In this document: piece by piece, positions 11,436 to 22,305 of the stretch
How the letters are laid out: every line of letters starts with the position of its first letter
Position numbering within the stretch: the first letter of the stretch is position 1
Assembly (NCBI GenBank): GCA_019054805.1
Contig: JAHQIY010000003.1
Location: 62,001 to 126,000, forward strand
Length of the DNA stretch: 64,000 bases
Direction: 5' to 3'
From: Brachionus manjavacas
Taxonomy: Eukaryota; Rotifera; Eurotatoria; Ploima; Brachionidae
The notes under the pieces: model-generated
Told to the model about the DNA's origin: nothing
The model's input: the letters and a program-made list of their open reading frames with translations, nothing else
The model's database searches: none
Made by a program: the position numbers and the translations under genes

Positions 11436-12012
11436 TATAAACCTGAATATGAACGAAAATAAAATTTCAGTATCACTAATCTCAATATTAATAAATTAAT
11501 TAGCTGATATTGATTTTCAATATCAAATTTATAATTGAAAGTCAATTTGAGAATTAATTTAGTGATTAAAAACGCGCGTTTTTTTAATTACTATTTGGTG
11601 TAATTTTTTTAAAAAATTTCATTTACGTAAATAGCTTTTTCAATATCTTACTTGCTTAAAAATTGAAGCTTATTAATTTCTTTATTAAATTTTGACGAGA
11701 AATTGCAAAAATTTTATATCTTGTTCACATTTGCATTGCTCAGTTTTTAGATAACTAAAAATCATCAATACGAATCAAAGTGATTATTTAAAAGTTGCAA
11801 ATGGACTCAAAAAAAAACGAGAATTTCTTGGTACCTACATGACTTTACTGTTCTAAGTAATGCATTTAAATAAATACTCAATTGGTAAATTTTATTTTAT
11901 ATTCAAATTATTATGCTTATATTGAATTTGAATATCGAAAAAGTTAAATTAACTAATTGATATTGAGATTAGTGAAATTGAAATTTCAATATCAATGATA
12001 TTCAGGTTTATA
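11436..12012. mobile_element. Non-autonomous element with about 90-bp inverted ends
   Basis: The first 95 bases and the reverse complement of the last 90 share long blocks: TATAAACCTGAATAT at the very end, then TTTCACTAATCTCAATAT, AATTAATTAG and GATATT..TTCAATAT. The internal 390 bases have no coding potential. A separate 17-bp perfect hairpin (arms 11417-11433 and 11441-11457, 7-base loop) sits across the left boundary. No transposase type can be assigned. Confidence 0.65.
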
Positions 12013-12535
12013 AGTCTCCTTTATTCTTTTAGAAATCGAAAAAGAAAGGCTGAAAAAAATAATCTAAGACAATTAAATGTTCTTTTTATTATTCTTTAAT
12101 AATTCAATAAAAAACTATCAATAGTCTCTTAAAATTAATTTTAGTAGTCAAGTTTATGTTTGTTTACATTAACTTGCAATAAAATAATAAAATATTTTTT
12201 ATTTTATAGCAATTATAACTTAACATTAACTTAACTTCCGAAATTAAATAGTTAAAATATTTTATAAAAACTCTTTGTTTGATGCGAGTTAAATTTAAAA
12301 AAATTTCTTGCATCTAAAAATAGGATATTTAAAAATTTGTAAAAAAAGTTATTGAAAAATATGCAAAAATAAATTTATTTAAAAAAGCTTATTCAGAAAT
12401 ATGCCGTAGGCTGTTAAAAGCGTCTACGTGAGCCACTCCTTAGAGATTCAAGTCTCCCATAGAATTTTTACTGCTTCTGAACCAGTTATTACTTCCCAAA
12501 CATTCTTGTCGTTTTTTCCTTGTTTGTTTTCACTT
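12013..12535. other. Non-coding AT-rich stretch
   Basis: No feature seen. 12410-12540 may be the decayed 3' part of the LINE ORF1 relic that follows on the minus strand. Confidence 0.4.
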
Positions 12536-12538
12536 AGA

Positions 12539-13040
12539 TCATTTGAATTTTAAGCTTTTGTCATTAAATGTTCGTTTGTAAAATTTGTTAGATTTTCTTA
12601 AGACTGTCTTGGTATCATTTTTACTTGAACTGAAATTGGCAATTTTTGGTGCTTCATTTTGAATTTTTTCATCCACTTCAATTTCTGTTTCTTGGTCGGG
12701 CAACTCATTTGCATCTATGGTGCTTTTCATTTTAGCGAAGTTACATTCGTCTTAATAGTGTCCAATCTTCTGACATTTGAAGCACTTTTGATTATTTTTG
12801 GGACATTGTCTTTAAATATGGCCAGTTTCGTTGTCCCAATCTTGTAATTAAGATTCGATTTTGGCCAATTTCATTGATACCAGTTATTTAAGGCCATTCT
12901 CATTCTTTTGCGATTTTAACCTTTACTCCAAAGTTTCCTGTTTTTATTTGTTCACCTTCAGGCATCGGAAAGTCAAGATCATTGTACGTCTCTTCAGTCA
13001 AACTTTCGATTTCCATTTTTTGTGCATAGAAAAATTCTGC
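12539..13040 (-). pseudogene. LINE ORF1 relic with CCHC knuckle
   Basis: Minus-strand blocks from 13000 downward read FPMPEGEQIKTGNFGVKVKI, then a decayed knuckle, then CFKCQKIGHY with the final EC of a CCHC knuckle at about 12800-12740, and an acidic C-terminal region. The same order (IKTG..R.KLK, two CCHC knuckles, acidic tail) is seen in ORF1 of the LINE at 62941-64000, so this is a diverged copy of that family. Several stops interrupt it. Confidence 0.65.
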
Positions 13041-13169
13041 TAGTTCTGCTCTGCTAAAACTATGTGGCAATCAAAAATCTCTAATAGTAAATGTTATGTT
13101 GTGGTTATTGAAAATTGCTCAGCGGTTACTCTTTTGAGCATAATTTTTAACAAATGCTATGACCAAACA

Positions 13170-13373
13170 GCGATTTATTCAGACTGCTGGACTTCCTAAA
13201 ATAAAATTAAAAGCTTTAAAAATTTTCAACATAAAACAATTAACCATTCCGTTTATTTTATAGACCCTAAATCCGGTGCCTGTACCAATAGAATTGAAAG
13301 TTTATGGAATGCTTGTAAAACAAAATTTAAGGAAATGCGTGGTTTTAGTCGAAATATGATACAGTCTTTGTAA
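13170..13373 (+). pseudogene. ISXO2-like (Merlin) transposase C-terminal half
   Basis: The frame reads AIYSDCWTS, one stop, then HKTINHSVYFIDPKSGACTN and RIESLWNACKTKFKEMRG, ending at a stop at 13371-13373. These are the second and third catalytic blocks of DDE_Tnp_IS1595/ISXO2-like proteins (I.SDCW.aY, H.VNHS..FVDP.TGAHT..IE..W). The first block, of the type seen at 7618-8070 and 29430-29885, is absent here. One internal stop makes it a pseudogene. Confidence 0.75.
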
Positions 13374-13376
13374 TGT

Positions 13377-13832
13377 TTACATTAGTACCCTTGGGCCCAT
13401 CTATCCAATCTTCTCGTAAGACATATTGGAGCAGCTATTTATGCTCCTTGTTAACTTAAACGCTCATGGTTAAGTTAATCAACTTTCCAGTGATATCACA
13501 TCTTCCCCCGCTTTTATAAAGCGAATGCATCTGATAGACGGGCCCAAGGGGCCTAATGTTACTATTACATCTTGCGACGAGGATAAAAGCCCCTCAGAAG
13601 ACTAATAAAGTGCTTCTCGGAGGTAGTAATGTTTATAGTGCGTGCAACGGCTACCTGACTAGGTTCGGTTAGTACCTGGGAAAATTAATAGTCTATGGCT
13701 GTCCCGGTCATTGGTGATCCGGTAGTGGTCACAATGGTCGACAGTTCCCTAGCATTCGCTTTATAAAAAGGGGAGAAGATGTGATATAGCGACATCTATG
13801 TCGATATCACTGGAAAGTTGATTTACTTAGCC
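13377..13832. repeat. Two overlapping inverted-repeat elements
   Basis: Pair one: 13377-13405 against 13533-13561, about 29 bp, core CCTTGGGCCC. Pair two: 13468-13529 against 13752-13832, with core TCAACTTTCCAGTGATATC and a second shared block ATAAAGCGAATGC; the right arm carries a small extra palindrome (CGACATCTATGTCG). The left arm of pair two lies inside pair one, so two elements are nested or rearranged. The block follows directly after the transposase stop at 13373, so it may be the end of that element. Confidence 0.65.
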
Positions 13833-14815
13833 AGTTTTTGGATCATTAAATAATGATTAAAAAAGAATTGATGATTTTGAGGACGATGAAGTTTAGTGCG
13901 AAGAGATTGACAAGGAGGACGAAGAAAGTGAAGATCAAACAGGAAAAAAACAGAAATTAAAATTCAATGAGTACTGCTTCAAATAAGGATTTAAATAATA
14001 GTTTTAATGATGTGGATGAGTGAGTGGATGATAATTTTACTAAAAAAGTAACGTAACATGAAAAAATAATGACTAATTTATAATCGAAAATGAGCAAAGT
14101 TAGGTTAAGAGCTGCTTTAATCGATAAAAATCAAAAAAAATCCGTGTTATTAATAATCTAAAGAATAAATAGATAAATTAATTAGTGGAAAACGTAATCC
14201 AATCGAGTGTGATTTGTGTGGATGCTTATTTGAAGTTGAGCTTGATATAAAAGTTCTTAAACTCGGAGTCATAAGGAAAGTTTTTTATTAAACAAGACTA
14301 AAGACATAAAATTCTTAAATTTCGAAAAATCAAATTAATATTTTTTAAATTATACTTTTTTTTCAAATTTTCACCTATTTTCAATATCTTCAATATAAAA
14401 ATTATCTTTTAAAAACAAAAAATTTAAATTCTATTATATTACTTTTATTAATATTTAACATAAAAATTTATTTGTACAAAAAACACATCAACTTTACCCT
14501 AAAAAAACAATTAGATTATATGATCAATTCATTTTTCTTTACTTAATAACAACTCAAATACAATTTACGTTTGAAAAGCCGATTATTTATCAAAATTTTT
14601 TGGAAAAAAATCAAAAATTTCTAAAAGGTGAATTTTGGTAACACACACTGGAAAGAAGCCTATTTTTCTAGATACCGAAAATCGTCTTTTTAATTATTTA
14701 CTAAATTGTTTTTTGTACCGAGCTAGAGCTCAATTAGAATATAGGTTTAAAAAAAAATAATTTAAATTAAAAAATAAAATAAATGCTAATTAATTAAGAT
14801 CAAAAAAATCAAGAT
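13833..14815. other. Non-coding stretch, possible acidic coding scrap
   Basis: 13870-13985 on plus reads as an acidic, stop-interrupted peptide (EEIDKEDEESEDQTGKKQK). The rest is AT-rich filler without supported features. Confidence 0.35.
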
Positions 14816-14818
14816 AAA

Positions 14819-15199
14819 TTAAATTATCTTAAAAAAAATGAAAAGAAAGTTAAGATTAAATATATTGAAATAGATTGTTACATGTGACACATGTTTAAGG
14901 AGTTCAAGTTTCAGGGAAAAAAGAGGAAATAGTAAGATAGCAATTACACAATGGAGTTGGGTTTCCAATAGATCTCGATTCGAAACCTTATTTGTATCCT
15001 CCACTAATCTTTCAACCATTGAAACAGAATGACTCAGTCCTGCCCCAACATATCTCTCACTCAACTCAAAAATCCGAGAGACTGTTAGTAATTTAAGTTT
15101 ATTAAAAGCTTCATAATGCACGATGTTGGAGGGAGTATCATTATTTAACTTAAGGATGGATTTCAGGAGAAGTGAAGGTTTCTTGGTTTCTTGTACCAT
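14819..15199 (-). pseudogene. LINE ORF2 C-terminus and 3' UTR relic
   Basis: The minus strand reads NNDTPSNIVHYEAFNKL and RIFELSERYVGAGLSHSVSM. It corresponds to the C-terminal domain of the LINE ORF2 at 60.2 kb (YDTPSIQLSGLL..RIESRLRILL), which follows the RT in Jockey/CR1-like elements. The following bases (14875-14915, minus) contain ACTTGAACT..TTAAACATGTG and CACATGTAACAATC. The same sequence occurs at 59100-59175 and probably belongs to the 3' UTR. Confidence 0.6.
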
Positions 15200-15925
15200 T
15201 TCGATAGCAATAAAAACAAATAAAATCGCATAAATGCTTTCGATTTAAGGATTAAATCGATTTGCCTTTTCAAGAACCTGAATACTTTGAATCGAAAAAT
15301 AAAAACTTTTTTGGAGGTCTTTTAATAGTTTTCCACATTTTGGACATTTAGCAGTGTTTTGGTTCGAACTGTTTGATATTTTTAAGCATGTTTCAAAATT
15401 AAGTTTTATTTTCAAAAAAATTAAAGAACTAATTATTGTAAGTCATGTGATCATCGATTCAAATTTTTAAAATGGTCTATTTGCACTTTTTAATATTAAA
15501 ATATGCTTTTTTGGCATTTAAAAAAAATTTGTTCAAATCGTCAATTTGATTTACAACACAAATTATCTGATTTAATATTTAGACGAAAGAAAAATAAAAT
15601 AATCTTTCAAAAGAGAAAATCATAGATATTTTTTTAAATAAAATGAAAATAAATACAATTTTTCAAAAGTAATAAAACAAGGAAATAAAGAAGGGGGTGT
15701 ATTTTTTTGTTCTACATAAATAATTAATTGAAAAATATGAAATAATAAAAAAATCATCAAAAATAATTTACATCAAAAACTGGAATAAACGAACTTTAGT
15801 AAAACTTTTTTATAAAAAATAACTGACTGATAACATACGTGCAAACATATAATCGGTATATCAGCTTGATTGAATTTGGTAAAATTACCGATAGAAGCTA
15901 AAATGTCCCTATAGGCGAGAAGCGA
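15200..15925. other. Non-coding AT-rich stretch
   Basis: No feature seen. Confidence 0.5.
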
Positions 15926-15929
15926 AAAC

Positions 15930-16189
15930 GTGGTAGACCTACTTAAGCCAAAAGAGCCCTTGAATTTAAGGACGGTGAGAAAGTAAAAGGTGATGAATCG
16001 AATGAAGATGAAGTTGATATCATCCAAGAACCAACAACCAAGAGAATTGCTTGTAATCAAATAGATAAAACTTCATCAAAAATTCAAGTAGAAACATCTA
16101 CTTCTGGTAACGCACAAGAGTCTTCAGTCACTCAGCCAATTGTTAAAAAAAGACCAGATGGACCAAAAGGTTCGAAAAATAAAAAATAA
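15930..16189 (+). pseudogene. AT-hook-type C-terminal tail of a transposase-like protein
   Basis: The plus strand reads GEKRKRGRPT, a stop, then AKRALEFKDGEKVKGDESNE and a hydrophilic tail ending RPDGPKGSKNKK and a stop at 16187-16189. The RKRGRP..AK.AL motif is an AT-hook-like block, also seen in the reading at 27060-27084/28903-28965. The tail is uninterrupted after the first stop. Its parent domain is not preserved. Confidence 0.45.
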
Positions 16190-16194
16190 TTAAT

Positions 16195-16815
16195 TTTTTC
16201 AGATATTAATTTTGTATTTTTTTTCTATATTAATTGCAATAAATAATAAAAATTTTATTTTCTTAACAAATCATTTAATTTATTTAATATTATACAATAA
16301 AATTTTTTAAGATATAAAAACATTATTTTCGGTTATCATAATATTTTTTATGTTAATCAAAAAAATTTTTATATAGATCAAAAAAAATTATCCCATAAAG
16401 AAGTATAAAATAAAGGAAGGTGATTTAATCGTTCTTCTAGTTTTTCAATTTGGCTTAGATCGTGCAAATATTGACTTAAACATAATAGCTTTTTTGTGTA
16501 CGATTTTTAGTGCTTGGCATTGTATTCCATTTAGCCTTTTTTAACTTCTTTTCGTAGCCAGAATACAACTATTCTTTTGTCTAAGAACTTTTTTAACCTG
16601 ATTGTTTCGTTATTTTTTACATCGCCTACAAGGCGTTCATTAAATAAATAAATTAAATAAAAAATAAAATAATTAATTGTGGAGTATTTTCCGAGGTAAA
16701 GAGGTAATGAGAATATTTCAAAGTTAAAATCCTTTCTATACTTTTTTTTACTTTATCATAATTTAAATTTATTTGGCCCTGTTCTTTTAAAGCCAACCTT
16801 TAAAGACAACTGAGC
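16195..16815. other. Non-coding AT-rich stretch
   Basis: No feature seen. 16500-16600 is slightly less AT-rich but has no coding signature. Confidence 0.45.
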
Positions 16816-16819
16816 TTTT

Positions 16820-16999
16820 GCAACCACTACATTCTTGTTCAAATACGTACAAACAATTTTCTACAATTTAATTAACTACAATTTTCTGTTAAATGCACAA
16901 CATCAAAAAACATTTGATTAAAATATGTAACGAATTGCTGAGTTTTTGCAGAGCTTAGAATTTGTTTGTACATATTTGAACAAAAATGTAGTGGTTACA
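16820..16999. mobile_element. Short inverted-repeat element (MITE)
   Basis: Left arm 16820-16862 begins GCAACCACTACATTCTTGTT. The right arm 16959-16999, read in reverse complement, begins GTAACCACTACATTTTTGTT. The arms of about 42 bp differ at only a few positions and enclose a 96-base AT-rich core. The size and structure fit a MITE. No clear target duplication is seen. Confidence 0.7.
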
Positions 17000-17545
17000 G
17001 AATCACTTTGGTACAATTAGAAAAACAATTATAGCGTTTAATTTTTTGTACTAAATATTTCACAAAAATTTCTCAGTACCGTTATTATCTAGAGAGACTT
17101 TTAGCATTTTTTTTAATTCTTACGAGAGTCAGTAAAAACTAGCTAAAAGCATAAAAAATAAATTGCTTAATCGCTTACTTTAGCTACATTATTGTTATAA
17201 TTTCAGATTCCATTAAATAATTTTTTAATTAAAATAAATTGTTTTATTTATTTCTTGGCTTAAATCCCTAAAGTCCAAACCAAGAGACTTGACGCTATAA
17301 AAAAAGCTTTAATAGCAATTCTAGTATTAGAAACCTTCTAAAGTGTTTATTGTGATCATCATAAATTGAGTGTTTATATCATTAATTATTCTTTTTGCTA
17401 TCATTAATGAAAATGAGTTTTGGTTTCAAAAGTCTACAATTTATTATAATTAGTGAAAAAAGTTGATCAAAAATTTGAGTTTTTGTTTGTTTAGTTAATA
17501 AAATTATTTTCAAAAAAAAAAATTTTTATCAAAAATTCAACTAAA
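17000..17545. other. 3' flank of the WD-repeat gene
   Basis: AT-rich, no gene supported. It lies downstream of the stop codon at 17548. Confidence 0.45.
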
Positions 17546-17547
17546 TA

Positions 17548-20307
17548 TTACGCATTCAATTTTAGGTCAAAATCTTTGAGAATATTTTTAACAATATAGT
17601 CTAGAATATTTTGAAGGAAAATTGTGACAAAATCTTTCAAGAAATGATCATAATCTGTTTGAGTTTGATTGTTAATGTTCCAAATTTTTATTGTCTGGTC
17701 AGTGGATCCACTTAACAAGTCGCCATTTGGTAACGCTGTCAATGAAGTAACATAATTTGGAAGGGTGCTTATTGTACGCAATAGAGTTGCATTTAAAGGA
17801 TTCCAAATTTTAATTGTTTTATCCCAGGACCCACTTGCTAAATGACCACTTGTCAAAACTGCCAATGAAGTAACATCGCCTTGGTGGCCTTTTAAAGTAT
17901 CAACCAAACTACTGTTGAAAGGATCCCAGATTTTGATCGTTTGATCAACAGAACCACTTGCTAAAAACCCATTCGAAAGTACTGACAGTGATACAACTTC
18001 AGCTGTGTGTCCATTTAGCGTTGAAACCAGTGTTTCATCGTAGATATCCCATATTTTAATGGTCTTGTCACTGGAACTACTTACCAAGTTGTCATTTGAC
18101 AAAACAGCTAAATTTGTTATGATTCCTTGATTTTTGGTCAGATTAGAAATTAGTGTTGCATTATACGGATCCCAAATTCGGATTGTTTCGTCCTTTGATC
18201 CGCTAGCTAAATTTCCATCATTTAAGATTGCCAGAGCTGTCACAGAATCAGTGTGTCCAGTCAGAATTTGAATCAATGTTCCATTTTTTGCATTCCAAAT
18301 TTTAATTGTCTTATCATCTGAGCCAGTTACAAGATTGCCGTTTGGTAAAAAAATCATTGAACTTACATTATTTGTGTGAACATAAAAATTGTTTACTAAT
18401 TTTTTTCTAGACAAATTCCAAATTTTAACTGTGTTTAGAGAGTTGCTATAAATTTGGTCACTTTCGGAAATGAGCATAAAATTAACATCTGCCGAATTAC
18501 CTGATAAAGTTCCCATTAGCGGTTGACTATTGGCAAGCCAAATTTTTATGCTTTTATCTGCAGATGCACTGGCTAAATTTTTGTTCGGCAAAACAACTAG
18601 TGAATTTATTAATCCGGTATGGCCTTGTAGAGTTCTAATCAAAGAATTGTCTTTTAAATTCCAAATGGTAATTTTTTCATCACCAAGAACACTGGCTACA
18701 TTTCCATCTGAGAGTAGAGCTAGTCTAGTAGCATAATGTGACAAGGCACATAATTGATTTATCAATATACCATTATTTGGATTCCATATTTTAATTGTAT
18801 AATCTTTGGATGCACTGACAAGATTTCCGTTTGGCAAGACTAGTATTGACATTACTTGATCAGAGTGTCCGGTCAGATTACGGACCAATGTTCCATTGTT
18901 TGGATTCCAGATTTTTATTGATTTATCAAGAGAACCACTTGCAAGTTGACCATTGGGCAAGACTTCCAAAGAAGTAGAAGGCGAAGTGTGTCCCGATAAG
19001 GACCTAACCCAAACTCCGTCGTTTGGATTCCAAATTTTTATTGTGTTATCACTTGCGGTAGTAGCAAGATGGCCATTTGACAAAACTGCAAACGATGGAT
19101 AATCGGCAGTATAGCCAGCAATAGTTCTTAATAATGTTCCATTGTTTACACTCCAAATTCTAATTGTTTTATCTGCTGAGCCACTTGCTAAATCACCATT
19201 GACTAAAACTGCCAACGATGTAACTGCTTCTGTATGGCCTAGTAAAGTATTAATCAGCATTTGATTGTAAGAGTCCCATATTTTTATTGTCTTATCAGCT
19301 GATGCACTGGCAATGAGGCCATTTTTCAAAATCACCAACGAAGTTATTGCATTTAAATGGACATGCAATGTTCGTACAATTGAGCCTGAATTAGCGTACC
19401 ATATATTTATTGTTTTGCTGTTGGCGCAACTACATAGATTTCCATTTTTCAAAGTCAATAATGAGGGTCGATTGCCTAGGTTAGCATTTATAGTTCTGAT
19501 TCTTGATTTTGTAGTCAAATTCCAATGCAACATTTGTCTATTACTTAATCCTAAGCCTAAAAGTCCATTTTTTAAAAATGACAAAGAAAGAATAGAGGTT
19601 CTAAAATATCGACTATCGATTGAGCTAATTTGATTTCCACTTGTCGTATTCCATATTCTAAAGACTTGTTCTGAACCAGAACTAGCCATTGATTCATTAG
19701 TTAAAACTTCTAAAGCTAAAACACTTCCGCCACTTCCAGTGCTAGTTCTGAGCACTGATCCATTCATTGTGTTCCAGTATTTAATAGTTCTATCACTAGA
19801 TCCACTAACTAAATCACCATTTGGCAAAAGTTTCAACACATTGACACTTGCCGAATGGCTGATCAAAGTATTAACTAGAGAACCATTTGAAATTGACCAA
19901 ATTTTTATTGTCTGATCACTTGAACCGCTGGCGAGCAAATCATTTGATAAATGAACCAAACTATTAACACTTCCTTGGTGTGCTCGTATAGAACGAACTA
20001 ATGATCCGTTCAAAACATTCCATATTTTAATGCTTTGGTCAATTGATCCACTGGCAAGTTGGTTGTTTGGCAATTCTTCCAGGGAAACAACTGATCCTCG
20101 GTGACCATCTAAGCTTTTTAGCAGCGAGCCATTGTTTGCATTCCAAATTTTGATTGTATTATCTTCTGAGCCACTTGCAAGACAACCATTTGGCAGCTCT
20201 TTGAGTGATAAACTAGCGGTTGGTTCGCTCAAAGTTTGTATTGAATCGTCTTCAAACGCTTTGCCAAATAGTGCAAGTGTAAAAATAAGCGCTAAAATAT
20301 ATTTCAT
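17548..20307 (-). CDS. Secreted WD-repeat protein with 21 repeats
   Basis: A single exon of 919 codons without interruption. Residues 1-18 (MKYILALIFTLALFGKAF) form a signal peptide. From about residue 36 to 890 there are 21 consecutive WD40 repeats of about 41 residues, each built on L-x-NG-x-LASGS-x-D-x-TIKIWN. Repeats 5, 6, 7, 14 and 15 are diverged and lack the GSxD turn. Twenty-one equals three seven-bladed propellers. Many repeats carry N-x-S/T sites directly after the IWN strand (NNGS, NNGT, MNGS), consistent with passage through the secretory pathway. The C-terminal 30 residues form an amphipathic, Ile/Leu/Asp-rich helix-like tail. Most WD proteins are cytosolic, so secretion is unusual. 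Its partner is unknown. The ATG at 20307 is chosen because it gives the signal peptide; the ATG ten bases upstream is out of frame. Confidence 0.9.
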   Translation of the reverse strand: MKYILALIFTLALFGKAFEDDSIQTLSEPTASLSLKELPNGCLASGSEDNTIKIWNANNGSLLKSLDGHRGSVVSLEELPNNQLASGSIDQSIKIWNVLNGSLVRSIRAHQGSVNSLVHLSNDLLASGSSDQTIKIWSISNGSLVNTLISHSASVNVLKLLPNGDLVSGSSDRTIKYWNTMNGSVLRTSTGSGGSVLALEVLTNESMASSGSEQVFRIWNTTSGNQISSIDSRYFRTSILSLSFLKNGLLGLGLSNRQMLHWNLTTKSRIRTINANLGNRPSLLTLKNGNLCSCANSKTINIWYANSGSIVRTLHVHLNAITSLVILKNGLIASASADKTIKIWDSYNQMLINTLLGHTEAVTSLAVLVNGDLASGSADKTIRIWSVNNGTLLRTIAGYTADYPSFAVLSNGHLATTASDNTIKIWNPNDGVWVRSLSGHTSPSTSLEVLPNGQLASGSLDKSIKIWNPNNGTLVRNLTGHSDQVMSILVLPNGNLVSASKDYTIKIWNPNNGILINQLCALSHYATRLALLSDGNVASVLGDEKITIWNLKDNSLIRTLQGHTGLINSLVVLPNKNLASASADKSIKIWLANSQPLMGTLSGNSADVNFMLISESDQIYSNSLNTVKIWNLSRKKLVNNFYVHTNNVSSMIFLPNGNLVTGSDDKTIKIWNAKNGTLIQILTGHTDSVTALAILNDGNLASGSKDETIRIWDPYNATLISNLTKNQGIITNLAVLSNDNLVSSSSDKTIKIWDIYDETLVSTLNGHTAEVVSLSVLSNGFLASGSVDQTIKIWDPFNSSLVDTLKGHQGDVTSLAVLTSGHLASGSWDKTIKIWNPLNATLLRTISTLPNYVTSLTALPNGDLLSGSTDQTIKIWNINNQTQTDYDHFLKDFVTIFLQNILDYIVKNILKDFDLKLNA

Positions 20308-20338
20308 TTTTTTTTCATTTTATAAAATGAAATCAAGT

Positions 20339-20346
20339 TATTTATA
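20339..20346 (-). promoter_or_regulatory. TATA-like box upstream of the WD-repeat gene
   Basis: TATAAATA on the minus strand lies 32-39 bases before the start codon at 20307. If used, the 5' UTR would be only a few bases long. In DNA this AT-rich the match could be chance. Confidence 0.25.
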
Positions 20347-20349
20347 CTA

Positions 20350-21410
20350 AATATTTATTAAAAAATATGAAATTAAAAAGTATTCCGTAACTAAACTAAG
20401 GTTTCTAGCAACATTTGGGGTGTCTTTTTGAATAAACATTTTGAATAAAAAGCCATTTTTAATTCGAATAAAAAAAAATCATTCATTAAAGCTGTGGTCT
20501 TGTTGCCAATTTAATTCAAAAAAGCTAATAAAGAAAATTCATTTATTTGAAAAATTTAAAAGTGGTCTTAAAATTTTTTAAGTGTAATCATTTGATTCAA
20601 TGAAACTCATGTAATTACAGAAATTTTATTTTGATTGAAAGCGTTACTAGACTCAGAGAAATCAGAGAATTTCATTTCTAAAAAGTTTGCTAAAATTAAG
20701 AATAATTTTTAATTCTTTTTTGAATTTTTATTAGTTACTCCTAAACATTAATAAATTTTCAATTTTTCTACAATATTCCTTTTTACTTTCTTTGTTCAAA
20801 CAAGTACAATTAAGCTTAAAAATTATAAAATTAAAAAATTTTCATATTTAATATTTGTTGATTTTGTTTTTTTTTAAATCAAGATTATTCAACGGGTTCC
20901 CAATAATGCTTGTCCGAAACTTCAATTGGAAAAAAATTATGATTAAATTCAGACATGTATAAAATTACGAAAATTTATAGTCTGATACAGAATTTTGTCT
21001 ATTTTCGAAAATAACGGTTTTTAAATTTCTAATTTTTTCGCATGCTTTATGATCAGGTGTGACACATACCTGACCCCAAATTGTCCTCGATGGTCGAGAA
21101 AACTCTAATATCAGTATGGTACACGATATAACATTAAAACAATTTTAAGATCCATTCCAAACTGTCAAGGAATGACCCAAAATATATTTTTAATAAAATT
21201 ACTACTTTAATATTAATGCAATTTTGTTTATCAAAAAATATAATTTAATTTAAAATTAATCTTGAAAAATTTAAAAGTTTCCTTTATGTTTCGTATATTT
21301 TCGTATGTTTCTTGATATTTTTTTGAAAAAATCTTTTAAATTTAAAAAAAAGTAATAAAATTCCTTTTATAATTTTTATTAATATTTTTTTTGCTAAATT
21401 TTATGGATGT
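20350..21410. other. Non-coding stretch
   Basis: AT-rich and without supported genes. 21040-21180 is less AT-rich and non-coding in all frames I read. Confidence 0.4.
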
Positions 21411-21414
21411 TTAA

Positions 21415-21620
21415 GTGACCGCCAGCCAAAGGGCCGTATTTTTGGTCGTCCATTTTTTTTATCGTATGTTTTGCGATCCAAAAAATAGACTGCCCGGTTG
21501 ACCGGTCAAATGACGCTTGAAGGTTGTCCGCTTAATGCGGACACGATCACAGTTCCTGACAATTTTGACTGGTATTGTGTCCGCTTGTACGGATCTCAAC
21601 ACTTTACTTAAACGTTTTGT
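21415..21620. other. Less AT-rich patch of unknown origin
   Basis: About 200 bases with clearly higher G+C than both sides. It contains a small palindrome (CCGCTTAATGCGG, about 21528-21540) and a later related GTGTCCGCTTGTACGG. No reading frame of recognisable protein is present. It may be a fragment of a mobile element. Confidence 0.3.
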
Positions 21621-21740
21621 TTTAAAACGATGGAAAAAAAGTCATTGTAATAACTATTTAATGATTAATTTTATTAATGATTAATTTATGATTTATTTAT
21701 GATTTATTTTATTAATGATTTAAAGATTAATTTTATTACT

Positions 21741-21777
21741 CAAATAATGACATTTTTTCAAAAAATGTCATTATTTG
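21741..21777. repeat. Perfect 18-bp hairpin
   Basis: CAAATAATGACATTTTTT and its exact reverse complement are separated by a single C. It sits just outside the left end of the inverted-repeat element at 21790. Confidence 0.8.
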
Positions 21778-21789
21778 CATTACATCATT

Positions 21790-22305
21790 ACATCCAGCAT
21801 TGTGAAGTTTTGTTCAAAAAGTTCAAAAAATTCTAGAAAAAAATTCTTAATAGAAATTTTTCGATGAATGAAAAAAAATTGCTCCTGTGATATATGTAAC
21901 AATGTGTAACAAAAGTTATTACACCAAGTAGCCTTGAAAATAAATTCTGAAAGTTTTCTTTTAAATAATCATCGACTTTTAAAATCAATAAAATTTAAGA
22001 CAATTTATTTGTCTTTGTAAAAAAAGAAGTTTTATTTGCAATATTTTAAAATTTTTGTAAGTGTTTAATTTTAAATTTCGAAATTTTTCATCTCAAAACC
22101 AACTTAACATTCATTCAGTTTTTTTGGAAAATCAATAATTGATTAATTGGAATTTTTTTTTGTTTTTTTTTGAGCAAGTCCTGTAACATTTTTTGTTACA
22201 TCATGTGCTAAATTTTTATTTTATCACTTCATTCCATTCAAAATATATACGAATTTAAGATTTTGAACTGAACTTTATGAACGAAACTTCACAATGCTAA
22301 CACAT
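21790..22305. mobile_element. Inverted-repeat element, about 515 bp
   Basis: The left end reads CCAGCATTGTGAAGTTTTGT and continues TCAAAAAGTTC. The right end, read in reverse complement, is TTAGCATTGTGAAGTTTCGT followed by TCATAAAGTTC. The repeats are about 35 bp with a few mismatches. There is no coding content, so this is a non-autonomous DNA element. Its boundaries are approximate. Confidence 0.55.

Noticed and set aside
13600-13760. A 5S rRNA gene
   Set aside because: Only about 20 bases resemble the internal control box; the rest of the molecule and its stems do not fit.
15773-16060. 95-codon minus-strand reading
   Set aside because: Antisense to the hydrophilic AT-hook tail on plus, which has the more protein-like sequence.
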